In this document: in pieces, positions 8,295-16,465 of the stretch
Position numbering within the stretch: the first letter of the stretch is position 1
Layout of the letters: every line of letters starts with the position of its first letter
From: an uncultured Bacteroidales bacterium
GTDB taxonomy: Bacteria > Bacteroidota > Bacteroidia > Bacteroidales > P3
DNA length: 64,000 bases
Reading direction: 5' to 3'
Assembly: GCA_910578275.1 (NCBI GenBank)
Contig: CAJTPR010000005.1
Coordinates: 122,350-186,349 of the forward strand
Translations under genes and position numbers: made by a program
Notes under the pieces: generated by a model
What the model saw: the letters and a program-made list of their open reading frames with translations, nothing else
Told to the model about the DNA's origin: nothing
The model's database searches: none

Positions 8295-9751
8295 AGAAAT
8301 CATTCTTTACGACGTGTCTTGTCACGTTGCTTGCCGCCGGAGGCCTTCATGCGGGGGAACCGGACTACGCCGAGGGCGTCTTCTTTCTCAACGAGGGCTG
8401 GCTGGGGCACCAGAACGGAACGATAAACCATTTGTCACAGGACGGGCGTTGGAACTATCGGGTTTTCCAACAGGAGAATCCGGGCATGGAGTTGGGATGT
8501 ACCGCCACGTACGGCACCGTCTTCAAAGGCCGGATGTACATCATTTCCAAGCAGGCGCGCGATTTCGGCTCGTCGGTGACGGGCGGGCGTATCACCGTGT
8601 GCGATGCCGTCACTATGAAATGTATCAGGCAGATAGGGAACATAGCCACCGATTCGGCCGGCCGGTCGATAGCCGACGGGCGCGCCTTTACGGGTATCGA
8701 TTCCTGCAAAGGCTACGTATCTACCAGCAACGGTATCTATGTCATGGATCTCGGGACATTGGAGGTGGAAGGGCTCGTTGCCGGCAGCGGCGGCGCGGGA
8801 GGCTTGTATTCCGACCAGTGCGGCACGATGTTGCATTACGGCGATCGGGTCTTCGCCTTGCATCAGAAGAAAGGCCTGCTGGTCATTGATGCCGGAAACG
8901 ACACGGTCGTGCACGTGATAGGTGCTCCCGTGGAAAGAACGCCGGACGGAAAGACGGTACGGCGGGGCTTCGGCTCCATCGTGCAGGCCAAGGACGGCAG
9001 CATGTGGTTGAGCGTGACCGGCGACGTGACGGGAAGCGGAAACACGGTAGACTATTTCTTCCGTTTCGATCCTGACAACCTTGACACGACGCGGATAAGC
9101 CTGCCTGCCGGTTACGGATTGCCCAATTCATGGTATTCCTGGACGGCGGATGCCTTTTGCGCCTCGGCCGTGCAGAACAGGCTGTATTGGAAGAAGCAAG
9201 GAGAGAACCGTTACAAGAGCAGCGTGATTTGCTGCTATGACATCGACAAGGGCGAATGCCGCGATATTTTTGACGCCAAGGACATGGGATGGTACATGTA
9301 TTGCGGCGCGGGCTTCCGTCTGCATCCTCGCACGGACGAGATCTACGTTTCGCTCTATCAGGACAATCTCAAGCAGGCCTACGAGACCTTGCGCCTGAGT
9401 GCCGACGGGGAATTGCTGGAAACCTATGAGATGGCGGCCAATTGCTGGTTCCCGGCCATGCCGGTATTCCCGGACGGGCAGCATCCGGACACGCCCGACG
9501 ATCCCGTGGCCGGTGAGGCCTGCAAGCCCTCGTCCCTCCTGCATGTTTATCCGAACCCGACCGTGGATGCGGTGAACGTGGACGTTTCCGGACCGGCTTT
9601 CTTGGAAGTGCTGGCCGTCGACGGTCGCCGGATCTTTGGCAAGGAAGTCGGTGCGGGCGTGCAAGAAGTGAGACTCGGACGCTCCGGTGTCTATTTCGTC
9701 CGCGTGTCGGCAAACGGAGGTGTGGCCGTGAAACGGGTCATAAGACGATAA
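8291..9751 (+). CDS. DUF5074-type beta-propeller protein with T9SS sorting tail
   Basis: A 486-residue secreted protein. The true start is ATG 8291, overlapping the previous stop; it gives a Sec signal (MKKSFFTTCLVTLLAAGGLHA) without a lipobox. The body is a beta-propeller related to the BtuG-like protein two genes upstream (EGVFFLNEGWLGHQNGTINH resembles its LLNEGNMGSNKASIDY). The last 75 residues are a type A T9SS C-terminal domain (VYPNPTVDAVNV ... GVYFVRVSANGG ... VKRVIRR). It should cross the outer membrane through the type IX system and be anchored at the surface or released. A corrinoid-binding role is inferred from fold and operon. Confidence 0.83.
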   Translation: MKKSFFTTCLVTLLAAGGLHAGEPDYAEGVFFLNEGWLGHQNGTINHLSQDGRWNYRVFQQENPGMELGCTATYGTVFKGRMYIISKQARDFGSSVTGGRITVCDAVTMKCIRQIGNIATDSAGRSIADGRAFTGIDSCKGYVSTSNGIYVMDLGTLEVEGLVAGSGGAGGLYSDQCGTMLHYGDRVFALHQKKGLLVIDAGNDTVVHVIGAPVERTPDGKTVRRGFGSIVQAKDGSMWLSVTGDVTGSGNTVDYFFRFDPDNLDTTRISLPAGYGLPNSWYSWTADAFCASAVQNRLYWKKQGENRYKSSVICCYDIDKGECRDIFDAKDMGWYMYCGAGFRLHPRTDEIYVSLYQDNLKQAYETLRLSADGELLETYEMAANCWFPAMPVFPDGQHPDTPDDPVAGEACKPSSLLHVYPNPTVDAVNVDVSGPAFLEVLAVDGRRIFGKEVGAGVQEVRLGRSGVYFVRVSANGGVAVKRVIRR

Positions 9752-9780
9752 ATCGAAAAACAATAAAAATCATCAGAATC

Positions 9781-10935
9781 ATGAAAAAGATCATTTTTTG
9801 CGGATGGCTCATGGTGTATATGCTCATGAGCGTGACGGCCCAGGATTCCGCGTTCTCGTTCGAGGACGTCAAGACCTGGGTGGGAGAAGGTTCCAATCGC
9901 GCCGTCTTGGTGGTTGACTGGAACAGTGAAAAGAAGGAGCAAGCCTTGGTATGGGGTTTCCGCTGGAACGGCGAGGCCACCGGCTACGACATGCTGGCCG
10001 CCGTGGCCAAGGAAGATCCGCGTTTTGTGCTGTTGGCCGAAGAAAGCATCTACGGCAATACGGTGGCGGGTCTCGGTTTCAATCCCCGTTCGCCCTATCA
10101 GACCAAGTTGATATACGACAGGAACGGCGAAGCTGTCGGATACACGCCGGCAGACGGTGTGGTGATGGCCGATTCCAACGATTACGGGAATTGGTCGTGT
10201 TCCGATACGGCGGCCTTGTGGCAAGCGGAGCACTGGACCGTGGGCTACTGGTCTTATTATGTCAAGGATCAGGCCGAGGATGACTTCGGTTATGCCAGCA
10301 CGGGCGCGACAGGACGTCAATTGACGGATGGTTGCGTGGACGGTTATTCCTTTGCCCTCGTTTCCGATACGACCACGGGCGGGGTTCCGCGCATGCCCTA
10401 CGAATTTGTCTTGCCGTATGCGGATACGATGATAGCCGTCACGGGCGTAAGTCTCGACAAGCAGGCGGCCGAACTGACGGTGGGTGCCGGGCCCTTGCAA
10501 TTGACGGCGACCGTGACGCCGGCCCAGGCCGTGAACAAGGACGTCGTTTGGCTTTCCACCGACCAGGCCGTGGCGACGGTGAGCGCGGGCGGCCTGGTGA
10601 CACCCGTTTCGGCCGGTGAGGCCAGGATCGTCGTCAAGACCGTGGACGGCGGCTTTGCCGACACTTGCGTGGTGAGGGTGAAGGAAAATGTGGCGAACGA
10701 ATCCGGTTTGCCGGTCGTCCTGGGACGGATTTATCCGAATCCGGCCGTCGAGGTGGCGAACGTGGAGGTTTGCCGCGATGCCGTACTCGAAGTATTCGAC
10801 CTGAACGGCCGCACGGTTTTCCGCAAGCAGGTTTCCGCCGGCATCCAGACAATCGCGCTCGACAAGAGCGGCGTTTACCTTGTCCGTGTATCGGCCGGCG
10901 ACCGGGTTTACGTGAAGCGTCTGGTGAAGCGATAG
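9781..10935 (+). CDS. Secreted protein with Big2 domain and T9SS sorting tail, end of corrinoid locus
   Basis: 384 residues. A Sec signal (LMVYMLMSVTAQ) is followed by a domain of about 190 residues of a type often seen in Bacteroidota B12 loci (VVDWNSEKKEQALVWGFRWN near the start). A bacterial Ig-like Big_2 domain follows (VTGVSLDKQAAELTVGAG ... AVATVSAGGLVTPVSAGEA). The type A T9SS tail closes it (IYPNPAVEVANVEV ... GVYLVRVSAGDRVYVKRLVKR). It lies 29 bp after the previous gene and before a terminator, so it ends the operon. It may bind corrinoids, but the sequence does not prove this. Confidence 0.78.
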   Translation: MKKIIFCGWLMVYMLMSVTAQDSAFSFEDVKTWVGEGSNRAVLVVDWNSEKKEQALVWGFRWNGEATGYDMLAAVAKEDPRFVLLAEESIYGNTVAGLGFNPRSPYQTKLIYDRNGEAVGYTPADGVVMADSNDYGNWSCSDTAALWQAEHWTVGYWSYYVKDQAEDDFGYASTGATGRQLTDGCVDGYSFALVSDTTTGGVPRMPYEFVLPYADTMIAVTGVSLDKQAAELTVGAGPLQLTATVTPAQAVNKDVVWLSTDQAVATVSAGGLVTPVSAGEARIVVKTVDGGFADTCVVRVKENVANESGLPVVLGRIYPNPAVEVANVEVCRDAVLEVFDLNGRTVFRKQVSAGIQTIALDKSGVYLVRVSAGDRVYVKRLVKR

Positions 10936-10969
10936 GGTTTCCGCAAGTCCGTTTTATGTTTTTTCCTTC

Positions 10970-11000
10970 GGGCGGTCCTGGACGGGCCGCCCTTTTTTTT
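10970..11000 (+). terminator. Terminator of the corrinoid locus
   Basis: GGGCGG (10970-10975) pairs with CCGCCC (10987-10992), followed by eight T residues. Confidence 0.85.
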
Positions 11001-11003
11001 GCG

Positions 11004-11011
11004 TACCTTTG
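11004..11011 (+). promoter_or_regulatory. -7 promoter element TACCTTTG
   Basis: The octamer matches TAnnTTTG and lies 34 bases before the ATG of the next gene, right after the terminator. Confidence 0.6.
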
Positions 11012-11045
11012 CGCCGACAGAAGAAATCCCAAAACCTTCAAGCCG

Positions 11046-11909
11046 ATGAAAACCCTCAAATCCGTTTTTCTTGCCGTTTCGTTATTGCTTGTTTCCTCAT
11101 CCGTCCGGGCGTTGGTGCCTCCGCAGTTCGTCGATGAACTTTTCGAAGTGAATCCCGGCACGCGGCCTTCGCGCATCATCCTCAAGTATTTCCAGCCTGT
11201 GGACAAGGGTTTCAAGGTGGAAATAGGCGAACAGGTGAACAGCGTCCTGGTGCTGGACTTGAAAGACACCCGCCCCTCGACCTATTGGGAATACGGCCTC
11301 GACGGTCACCTGAAAGAAAAGTATGAATTGGAATACAATGAAAACGGTCTGCTTTCGACGGTCTCCAAAAAAGACAAGAACCAGAATCCCCAGCTTCATG
11401 TGCAGTACATCTATTCCAATCCCAAGAACGAAAAGACGCTGAAGGAAAAAAGGGTCTATAACTCGACGAACATGAAAGTGGTCCGCACCGAGGTCTTTTT
11501 GCGTGACAAGCAGGGGCGCGTTTCGACGAAGCGATATTTGGACGAGGCCGGCCATGAGATGTATTCCGATACTTACGCCTACAATTCCGACGGTTGGGTG
11601 GAAGACGAGTTGCGCAAGGATGCCTCGGGCAACAAGCGCAGCGAGACCGAGACTTCCTACGACGAGGAGGGCAGGGTCATTTCCGAAATCGTGTACAACA
11701 GTCAAGGAAAGATGATAGCGCAAACCAAATATTCCTATAACGTGAAAGGGTTGCCAGACAATATCATTACCACCACCACGGAAGTGAAGGCCGAACGTTA
11801 TACGGTCGAGTACACTTATGACGAACGGGGAAACTGGATACAGCAAATCATCTACAAGGGCGTGGGGCATATGCCCGAGACCATTCTGGTCCGCTTGCTG
11901 ACCTATTAG
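11046..11909 (+). CDS. Secreted protein with YD/RHS-like repeats, unknown function
   Basis: 287 residues from ATG 11046, which gives a clear Sec signal (FLAVSLLLVSSSVRA). The rest contains short repeats around the pattern YxYNxxGxxxE (EYGLDGHLKEKYELEYNENG, YAYNSDGWVEDELRKDASG, YTYDERGNWIQQ), like the YD repeats of RHS-type proteins but without a toxin domain. It is probably a periplasmic or surface beta-rich protein. It stands alone, with its own -7 element upstream and a convergent gene overlapping by 4 bp at its end. No function can be assigned. Confidence 0.7.
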   Translation: MKTLKSVFLAVSLLLVSSSVRALVPPQFVDELFEVNPGTRPSRIILKYFQPVDKGFKVEIGEQVNSVLVLDLKDTRPSTYWEYGLDGHLKEKYELEYNENGLLSTVSKKDKNQNPQLHVQYIYSNPKNEKTLKEKRVYNSTNMKVVRTEVFLRDKQGRVSTKRYLDEAGHEMYSDTYAYNSDGWVEDELRKDASGNKRSETETSYDEEGRVISEIVYNSQGKMIAQTKYSYNVKGLPDNIITTTTEVKAERYTVEYTYDERGNWIQQIIYKGVGHMPETILVRLLTY

Positions 11910-12640
11910 CGCGCCGGCCCTGATTCCACGCTCAGATAGGGTGCGATGCGCGCAAACGTGCCGCTGTCGATGAGGTTCACGCACCGCACGTCGTCCACCT
12001 CCGTGAAACGGCCGTGCCTTTGCCTGTGCAGGTAGATTTCCTTGGCTTGATAGTAGTCGAGATAGGGGTGTTTCTTCAGCGTCTTGATGTCGGCTTCATT
12101 GATGTCGATTTGCCGTAATTCCTTCTTTTTGATGTACACGTGCGCCTTGATGCTTTCCGACAACGACGAATCGATGCCCCATACCTCGCGCAGTTGTCCT
12201 AAGCGGATGAACCCGCCCAGCATTTCCCTATAGTTCACGATGCGTCGGGCGAAAGCCGGGCCGATGCCGCGTATTTCCTGCAAGTCGAACGTGTCGGCCA
12301 TGTTCAGGTCTACCGTGAATTTCCTTTTTACCATATAGTGTGGCGGGACATAGTCGCTTTTTTGCCGCTTGCCGTCTTGTCCCTCGCAGGGACGATCCGT
12401 GATGCCGGAGAGTGCCGACGGACGCAGGAAGGCCGTCTCTTCCACGGACGTCGCCCATTCCCGGGCAGGCTTGCCTGGAACATGGGCGCGCAGGAACAAC
12501 GTAAGGGCGATAAGCCCCGACAGGATGCCGATGGCGCGGCGGTCGCTTTTGCTGAACGCGAAACGATACGATACGCGGGCCGCTTGCGTGTGAAGCCGCT
12601 CGAGAATGACGACCAGCAGGTTTTTGAGGTTTGTTTTCAT
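11906..12640 (-). CDS. Helix-hairpin-helix (ComEA-like) protein
   Basis: 244 residues when started at the ATG whose complement is 12638-12640. A longer frame exists, but its extra 43 residues run toward the divergent gene and look non-coding. A membrane segment (AIGILSGLIALTLFL) near residue 40 is followed by helix-hairpin-helix motifs in the C-terminal half: VDLNMADTFDLQEIRGIGPA and IDINEADIKTLKKHPYLDYY. These motifs bind DNA backbones non-specifically in ComEA-type proteins. The protein is probably membrane-anchored and may take part in DNA uptake or binding. It is transcribed toward the secreted protein upstream and away from the alcohol dehydrogenase. Confidence 0.78.
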   Translation of the reverse strand: MKTNLKNLLVVILERLHTQAARVSYRFAFSKSDRRAIGILSGLIALTLFLRAHVPGKPAREWATSVEETAFLRPSALSGITDRPCEGQDGKRQKSDYVPPHYMVKRKFTVDLNMADTFDLQEIRGIGPAFARRIVNYREMLGGFIRLGQLREVWGIDSSLSESIKAHVYIKKKELRQIDINEADIKTLKKHPYLDYYQAKEIYLHRQRHGRFTEVDDVRCVNLIDSGTFARIAPYLSVESGPAR

Positions 12641-12751
12641 CGGATGTCTTGCCGAATGTAACGGGCGTGCCTTTATATGATAATCCCCGAACCGGGTTTT
12701 GACGAAGCCCTCGTGTCGTCTTTTTTTTGTTTTTGCTTCTAAACTCTTTGC

Positions 12752-12759
12752 TATCTTTG
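12752..12759 (+). promoter_or_regulatory. -7 promoter element of the alcohol dehydrogenase
   Basis: TATCTTTG lies 27 bases before ATG 12787 and matches the Bacteroidota consensus exactly. Confidence 0.65.
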
Positions 12760-12786
12760 TTTTCTTCAAACAAAAAAAATATTTTC

Positions 12787-13932
12787 ATGCACCAGTTCAA
12801 ATTTTATAATCCGGTGAAGATCCTGTTCGGACCCGGTCAGATCGCCAACGTGGCCGCCAACATACCTCAGGGCTCGAAGGTCATGCTTGTCTATGGAGGA
12901 GGCAGCATCAAGAAGAACGGCATCTACGCCCAGGTGACGCAAGCCCTTTCCGGCTTCGAATACGTGGAATTTCCGGGTGTCGAGGCGAATCCCAAGTACG
13001 AGACCTTGATGAAGGCCGTGGAACTGGTCCGCAAGGAAAAGGTGGATTTCCTGTTGGCCGTGGGCGGAGGTTCGGTCATCGACGGAACGAAGTTCATCGC
13101 CGCCGCCACCTATTTCGAAGGCGAGGATCCCTATGTCATTTGCACCGAGAGGGCCAGGATCGGCAAGGCCTTGCCCTTGGCGTCGGTGCTCACGATGCCG
13201 GCCACCGGTTCGGAGATGAATTGCGGCGGTGTCATCAGCCGTCTTTCCACACAAGAGAAATTCGCCTTTTCGAGCCCCTTGCTCTTTCCGCGTTTTTCGG
13301 TGTTGGATCCTTCGGTGACGAAGACCATACCGCCTCGTCAGCGCGGCAACGGCGTGGTGGACGCCTTTGTCCATGTGACCGAGCAATACCTTACCTGTCC
13401 GGCGCATGGCGACATACAGGATCGTTTCTCGGAAGCCATCCTGCATGTGTTGCTGGATAACGGGGATGCTTACGTGAACGATCCCGGCGACATGGATGCC
13501 GCTTCCAATATCATGTGGGCATGCACCATGGCCTTGAACGGCCTTATCGCCGCCGGAGTTCCGGAAGATTGGTCTACCCATCGCATTGGTCATGAAATCA
13601 CGGCTTTGGCGGGTCTGGATCATGGACAGACCTTGGCCGTCGTCTGGCCCGGCGTGCAGCGCGAAATGGCATCGGGCAAGCACGAAAAGCAGAAGCAGTA
13701 TGCCGCGCGTGTCTGGAATACCGCCGACGTGGAGGAAGCCTTGGCCAAGACCGAAGACTTTTTCCGCCGGATGGGCGTGGGAACCCGTTTTTCCGATTAT
13801 CCGCAAGTGCAGGATCCCCAAGGTCTCATCGACGCGATCGTGGAACGTTTCAAGGTGCGGGAGACGTTGCTGGGGGAAAATGCCGACATCGATTACCGCA
13901 AGACGCGCGCTATCCTGGAATCCCGCAAATAG
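12787..13932 (+). CDS. Iron-containing alcohol dehydrogenase, YqhD/BdhA-like
   Basis: 381 residues from ATG 12787, the usual length of this family. The N-terminal half binds NAD(P)H (VYGGGSIKKNG, and LLAVGGGSVIDGTKFIAAA, the GGGSxxD signature). The metal-binding half has the aspartate and histidines of the family (GVVDAFVHVTEQY; STHRIGHEITALAGLDHGQTLA). Enzymes of this type reduce aldehydes to alcohols, commonly with NADPH, and may also use butanal. Substrate cannot be told from sequence. In a lysine/butyrate fermenter it could serve as a redox outlet, which is inference only. Confidence 0.93.
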   Translation: MHQFKFYNPVKILFGPGQIANVAANIPQGSKVMLVYGGGSIKKNGIYAQVTQALSGFEYVEFPGVEANPKYETLMKAVELVRKEKVDFLLAVGGGSVIDGTKFIAAATYFEGEDPYVICTERARIGKALPLASVLTMPATGSEMNCGGVISRLSTQEKFAFSSPLLFPRFSVLDPSVTKTIPPRQRGNGVVDAFVHVTEQYLTCPAHGDIQDRFSEAILHVLLDNGDAYVNDPGDMDAASNIMWACTMALNGLIAAGVPEDWSTHRIGHEITALAGLDHGQTLAVVWPGVQREMASGKHEKQKQYAARVWNTADVEEALAKTEDFFRRMGVGTRFSDYPQVQDPQGLIDAIVERFKVRETLLGENADIDYRKTRAILESRK

Positions 13933-13959
13933 CGGGGAATCTCATAGAAAAAGGTGACG

Positions 13960-14742
13960 ATGAAAGCCGTGTTGTTGGGTTCGGGCAATGCCGCCTTCCA
14001 TATCGCGCCAGCCTTGCGGGCGGCCGGCGTGGAATGGTTGCAGGTTTACAGCCGTACTTCGGCTCATGCCCGCGAAATGGCCGAACGCATAGGCGCCGCT
14101 TCCTGCACGGACTCCCTTGACGAAATAAGCAAGGAAGCCGGATTGTACTTGTTGGCCGTCAGCGACCAGGCCCTGCCCGCGATAGCCGGCCGGTTGCGGT
14201 TGCCGGGCAAGACGGTGGCGCATGTGGCCGGTTCGGTTCCCCTTTCGGCCTTGGCGCCTGTGTCGGGACATCACGGGGTGATGTATTTTTTCCAGACGTT
14301 CAGCAAGGAAGCCTCTTCGCCCGATTTCAGGAAAATTCCCGTCTGCCTGGAAGCCTCCGACGACGTTACGGCGAATTTGCTGGAATCCTTGGCACGGCGG
14401 GTTTCGGACAAGGTTTGTTTCCTGTCTTCCGAACAGCGTGAAGTGTTGCACATAGGCGGCGTGTTCGTCAACAATTACGTCAACTTCATGTACACGGCCG
14501 CTTCCGACTTGTTCGCCGAACAGGACATGGACTTCTCGTTGCTTCATCCGCTCATGGAACAGACGCTCGAAAAGGCCCTGCGGATTCCGCCCGCCAAGGC
14601 GCAGACGGGCCCTGCCGTGCGCGGCGATAAGGAAGTGCTGTCACGCCACCTGCGACGGCTCTCACAAACCCCGCAAGGGAAAAGATACGAGGAAACGTAC
14701 CGTTTGCTGGCTCATGCCATCGCGAACCGGTATGAAAAATGA
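13960..14742 (+). CDS. Rossmann-fold DUF2520 protein
   Basis: 260 residues from ATG 13960; a GTG two codons earlier is possible but weaker. The N-terminus is a dinucleotide-binding fold (AVLLGSGNAAFHIAPAL), followed by the DUF2520 helical domain (from about residue 125; EQREVLHIGGVFVNNYVNF). The whole resembles 6-phosphogluconate or pyrroline-5-carboxylate reductase-like oxidoreductases. Substrate is unknown. The 3' end overlaps kdsC by 11 bp, so the two are probably co-translated, as they are in many Bacteroidota. Confidence 0.85.
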   Translation: MKAVLLGSGNAAFHIAPALRAAGVEWLQVYSRTSAHAREMAERIGAASCTDSLDEISKEAGLYLLAVSDQALPAIAGRLRLPGKTVAHVAGSVPLSALAPVSGHHGVMYFFQTFSKEASSPDFRKIPVCLEASDDVTANLLESLARRVSDKVCFLSSEQREVLHIGGVFVNNYVNFMYTAASDLFAEQDMDFSLLHPLMEQTLEKALRIPPAKAQTGPAVRGDKEVLSRHLRRLSQTPQGKRYEETYRLLAHAIANRYEK

Positions 14743-15271
14743 CGAAAAGATGGCGAACTACAAGGAAAAATTACCCGGAATCACCACGTTCATTTTTGAT
14801 TACGACGGGGTGATGAGCGACGGGAAAGTCTGGATGATCGACGAGGAAACCCAGTTGCGCAATGCCGATGTCAAAGACGGCTACGCCTTGCACCATGCCT
14901 TGAAGAAAGGTTATCGGGTGGCGGTGATTTCGGGAGGGAAAAGCCGTTCCATTCATGAAAGGATGCGCTATATAGGCGTGAAGGACGTTTTCACGCAAGT
15001 GCCCTACAAAAAGGCCAAGTACGAGGAATATCTCCGGGAAAACGGGATAAAACCCGAGGAGGTGCTCTACATGGGCGACGACATCCCCGATTACGAAGTG
15101 ATGAAAATGAGCGGAGTGGCGGCTTGTCCCGCCGATGCCGTCATGGAAATCCAGGAAGTGGCCGATTACATATCCCATAAGAAAGGCGGAGAAGGTTGCG
15201 TGCGCGATGTCATCGAGCAGGTCATGCGCGTGCGCGGCGACTGGTTCGACGAGGCGAGCCTGCACTGGTGA
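14732..15271 (+). CDS. kdsC: 3-deoxy-D-manno-octulosonate 8-phosphate phosphatase (KdsC-type HAD)
   Basis: 179 residues from ATG 14732; ATG 14750 is an alternative and would remove six residues. HAD motif I is FDYDGVMSDG and motif IV is YMGDDIPDYEVM, with the lysine region near KKAKYEEY. The family-specific C-terminus YISHKKGGEGCVRDVIEQVM is present. The enzyme removes phosphate from KDO-8-phosphate in lipopolysaccharide inner-core synthesis, in the cytoplasm, usually as a tetramer. It is a small cap-less HAD of normal length. Confidence 0.92.
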   Translation: MKNDEKMANYKEKLPGITTFIFDYDGVMSDGKVWMIDEETQLRNADVKDGYALHHALKKGYRVAVISGGKSRSIHERMRYIGVKDVFTQVPYKKAKYEEYLRENGIKPEEVLYMGDDIPDYEVMKMSGVAACPADAVMEIQEVADYISHKKGGEGCVRDVIEQVMRVRGDWFDEASLHW

Positions 15272-15318
15272 TTCTCGTGCATTTTTTCCCCATCGCGCAC
15301 CGGACGTTGAAAAAATTT

Positions 15319-15326
15319 TATCTTTG
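15319..15326 (+). promoter_or_regulatory. -7 promoter element TATCTTTG before the PorP-like gene
   Basis: The exact consensus octamer lies 73 bases before ATG 15400, in the gap after kdsC. Confidence 0.6.
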
Positions 15327-15399
15327 CCGTCTGTGATATTGCGTAGGGCTGTATTGTTTATACGGCCAATTGTTTGATTTTTAGATAGAAAACGGATTT

Positions 15400-16410
15400 A
15401 TGCGTTGCAAGTGCGCCATACGTGGGTCGATAATGGGCTTGCTCTTGGGAGCGGGCGCATGGGGCGTTCGGGCACAGGACTTGCATCTTTCCCAGTTGTT
15501 TTCCAATCCGCTCTATACCAATCCGGCCTTTGCCGGTACTTCCGAATGCGGACGCATTTCGGCGGCCTATCGGAACCAGTGGCCCAACGTGGGCGGCGGT
15601 TTTTCCATGGCCACCGTGTCTTACGACCAGTATTTCCGTGCCCTTCACGGAAGCATAGGCGCGTATGTGAATGCCGATTTCCAAGGCGGGGACGTCTATC
15701 GCGACATCACGGCGGCGTTCATGTATTCGTTCCGTGCCCGGCTCGGACAACGCCTTTATCTGAGCCTGGCCGTGCAGGGAGCCTACATGAACAAGTACGT
15801 GAACTGGAATTCGCTCACGTTCGCCGACCAATACGATCCTTTTACCGGCCTGATTCCGGGTCGTCCCACCGACGAGGCCTTGCCGAACACCCCGATGAAC
15901 AAGCATTATGCCGACGTGGGGGCGGGTCTCATGTTGTACGGGGAATATTTCTACGTGGGATTTTCGGCGCTTCATCTCAACCGGCCCGACATGGGCTTTA
16001 CGGCTACCAGCCGCATGGACATGAAGTTCAGCGGCCAGGTGGGAGGGATGATCTATTTCAGGAAAAGTTACGGTGAACGCCACAGCGAGCGTGATTTCTC
16101 GCTTTCTCCGAACATTGTCTATACGCAGCAGGGCAAGTTCACCGAGTTCAATTACGGCTTGTACGGCAATTTCTATCCCATCGTGGTAGGCGTATGGTTC
16201 CGTCAGAGCTTTACCAATCCCGACGCCGTCATCTTCCTGTTCGGCGGGGAGTTCAAGGGCGTAAGGCTTGCTTACAGTTACGACCTGACCGTTTCAAAGC
16301 TCGTCAAGAGCGGAGGCAGTCATGAGATTTCGCTCGGTTTCCGTTTGCCTTGCGCGAGGAAGCACACCTACCGTCAGGAAATCATGCCGGTGCCGTGCCC
16401 CAAGTTCTAA
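15400..16410 (+). CDS. Type IX secretion outer membrane protein PorP/SprF family
   Basis: 336 residues with a signal peptide (GLLLGAGAWGVRAQ). The family hallmark follows directly: DLHLSQLFSNPLYTNPAFAG. The rest is a predicted beta-barrel (for example FSMATVSYDQYF, GAYVNADFQGGDVYRD). PorP/SprF proteins bind T9SS components or cargo at the outer membrane. porK lies 55 bp downstream, behind a separate -7 element. In many T9SS species porP opens the porPKLMN cluster; only P and K are present here. Paralogous SprF proteins are common, so this may be the core PorP or a cargo-specific one. Confidence 0.88.
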   Translation: MRCKCAIRGSIMGLLLGAGAWGVRAQDLHLSQLFSNPLYTNPAFAGTSECGRISAAYRNQWPNVGGGFSMATVSYDQYFRALHGSIGAYVNADFQGGDVYRDITAAFMYSFRARLGQRLYLSLAVQGAYMNKYVNWNSLTFADQYDPFTGLIPGRPTDEALPNTPMNKHYADVGAGLMLYGEYFYVGFSALHLNRPDMGFTATSRMDMKFSGQVGGMIYFRKSYGERHSERDFSLSPNIVYTQQGKFTEFNYGLYGNFYPIVVGVWFRQSFTNPDAVIFLFGGEFKGVRLAYSYDLTVSKLVKSGGSHEISLGFRLPCARKHTYRQEIMPVPCPKF

Positions 16411-16434
16411 GTTGATATTGTGGCGGAAAAACTT

Positions 16435-16442
16435 TATCTTTG
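16435..16442 (+). promoter_or_regulatory. Promoter of porK/gldK
   Basis: TATCTTTG at 16435-16442 has a TTG at 16412-16414, spaced 20 bases away. The ATG follows 24 bases downstream. Confidence 0.6.
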
Positions 16443-16465
16443 CCGCTGCTTAAAATACCACATTC

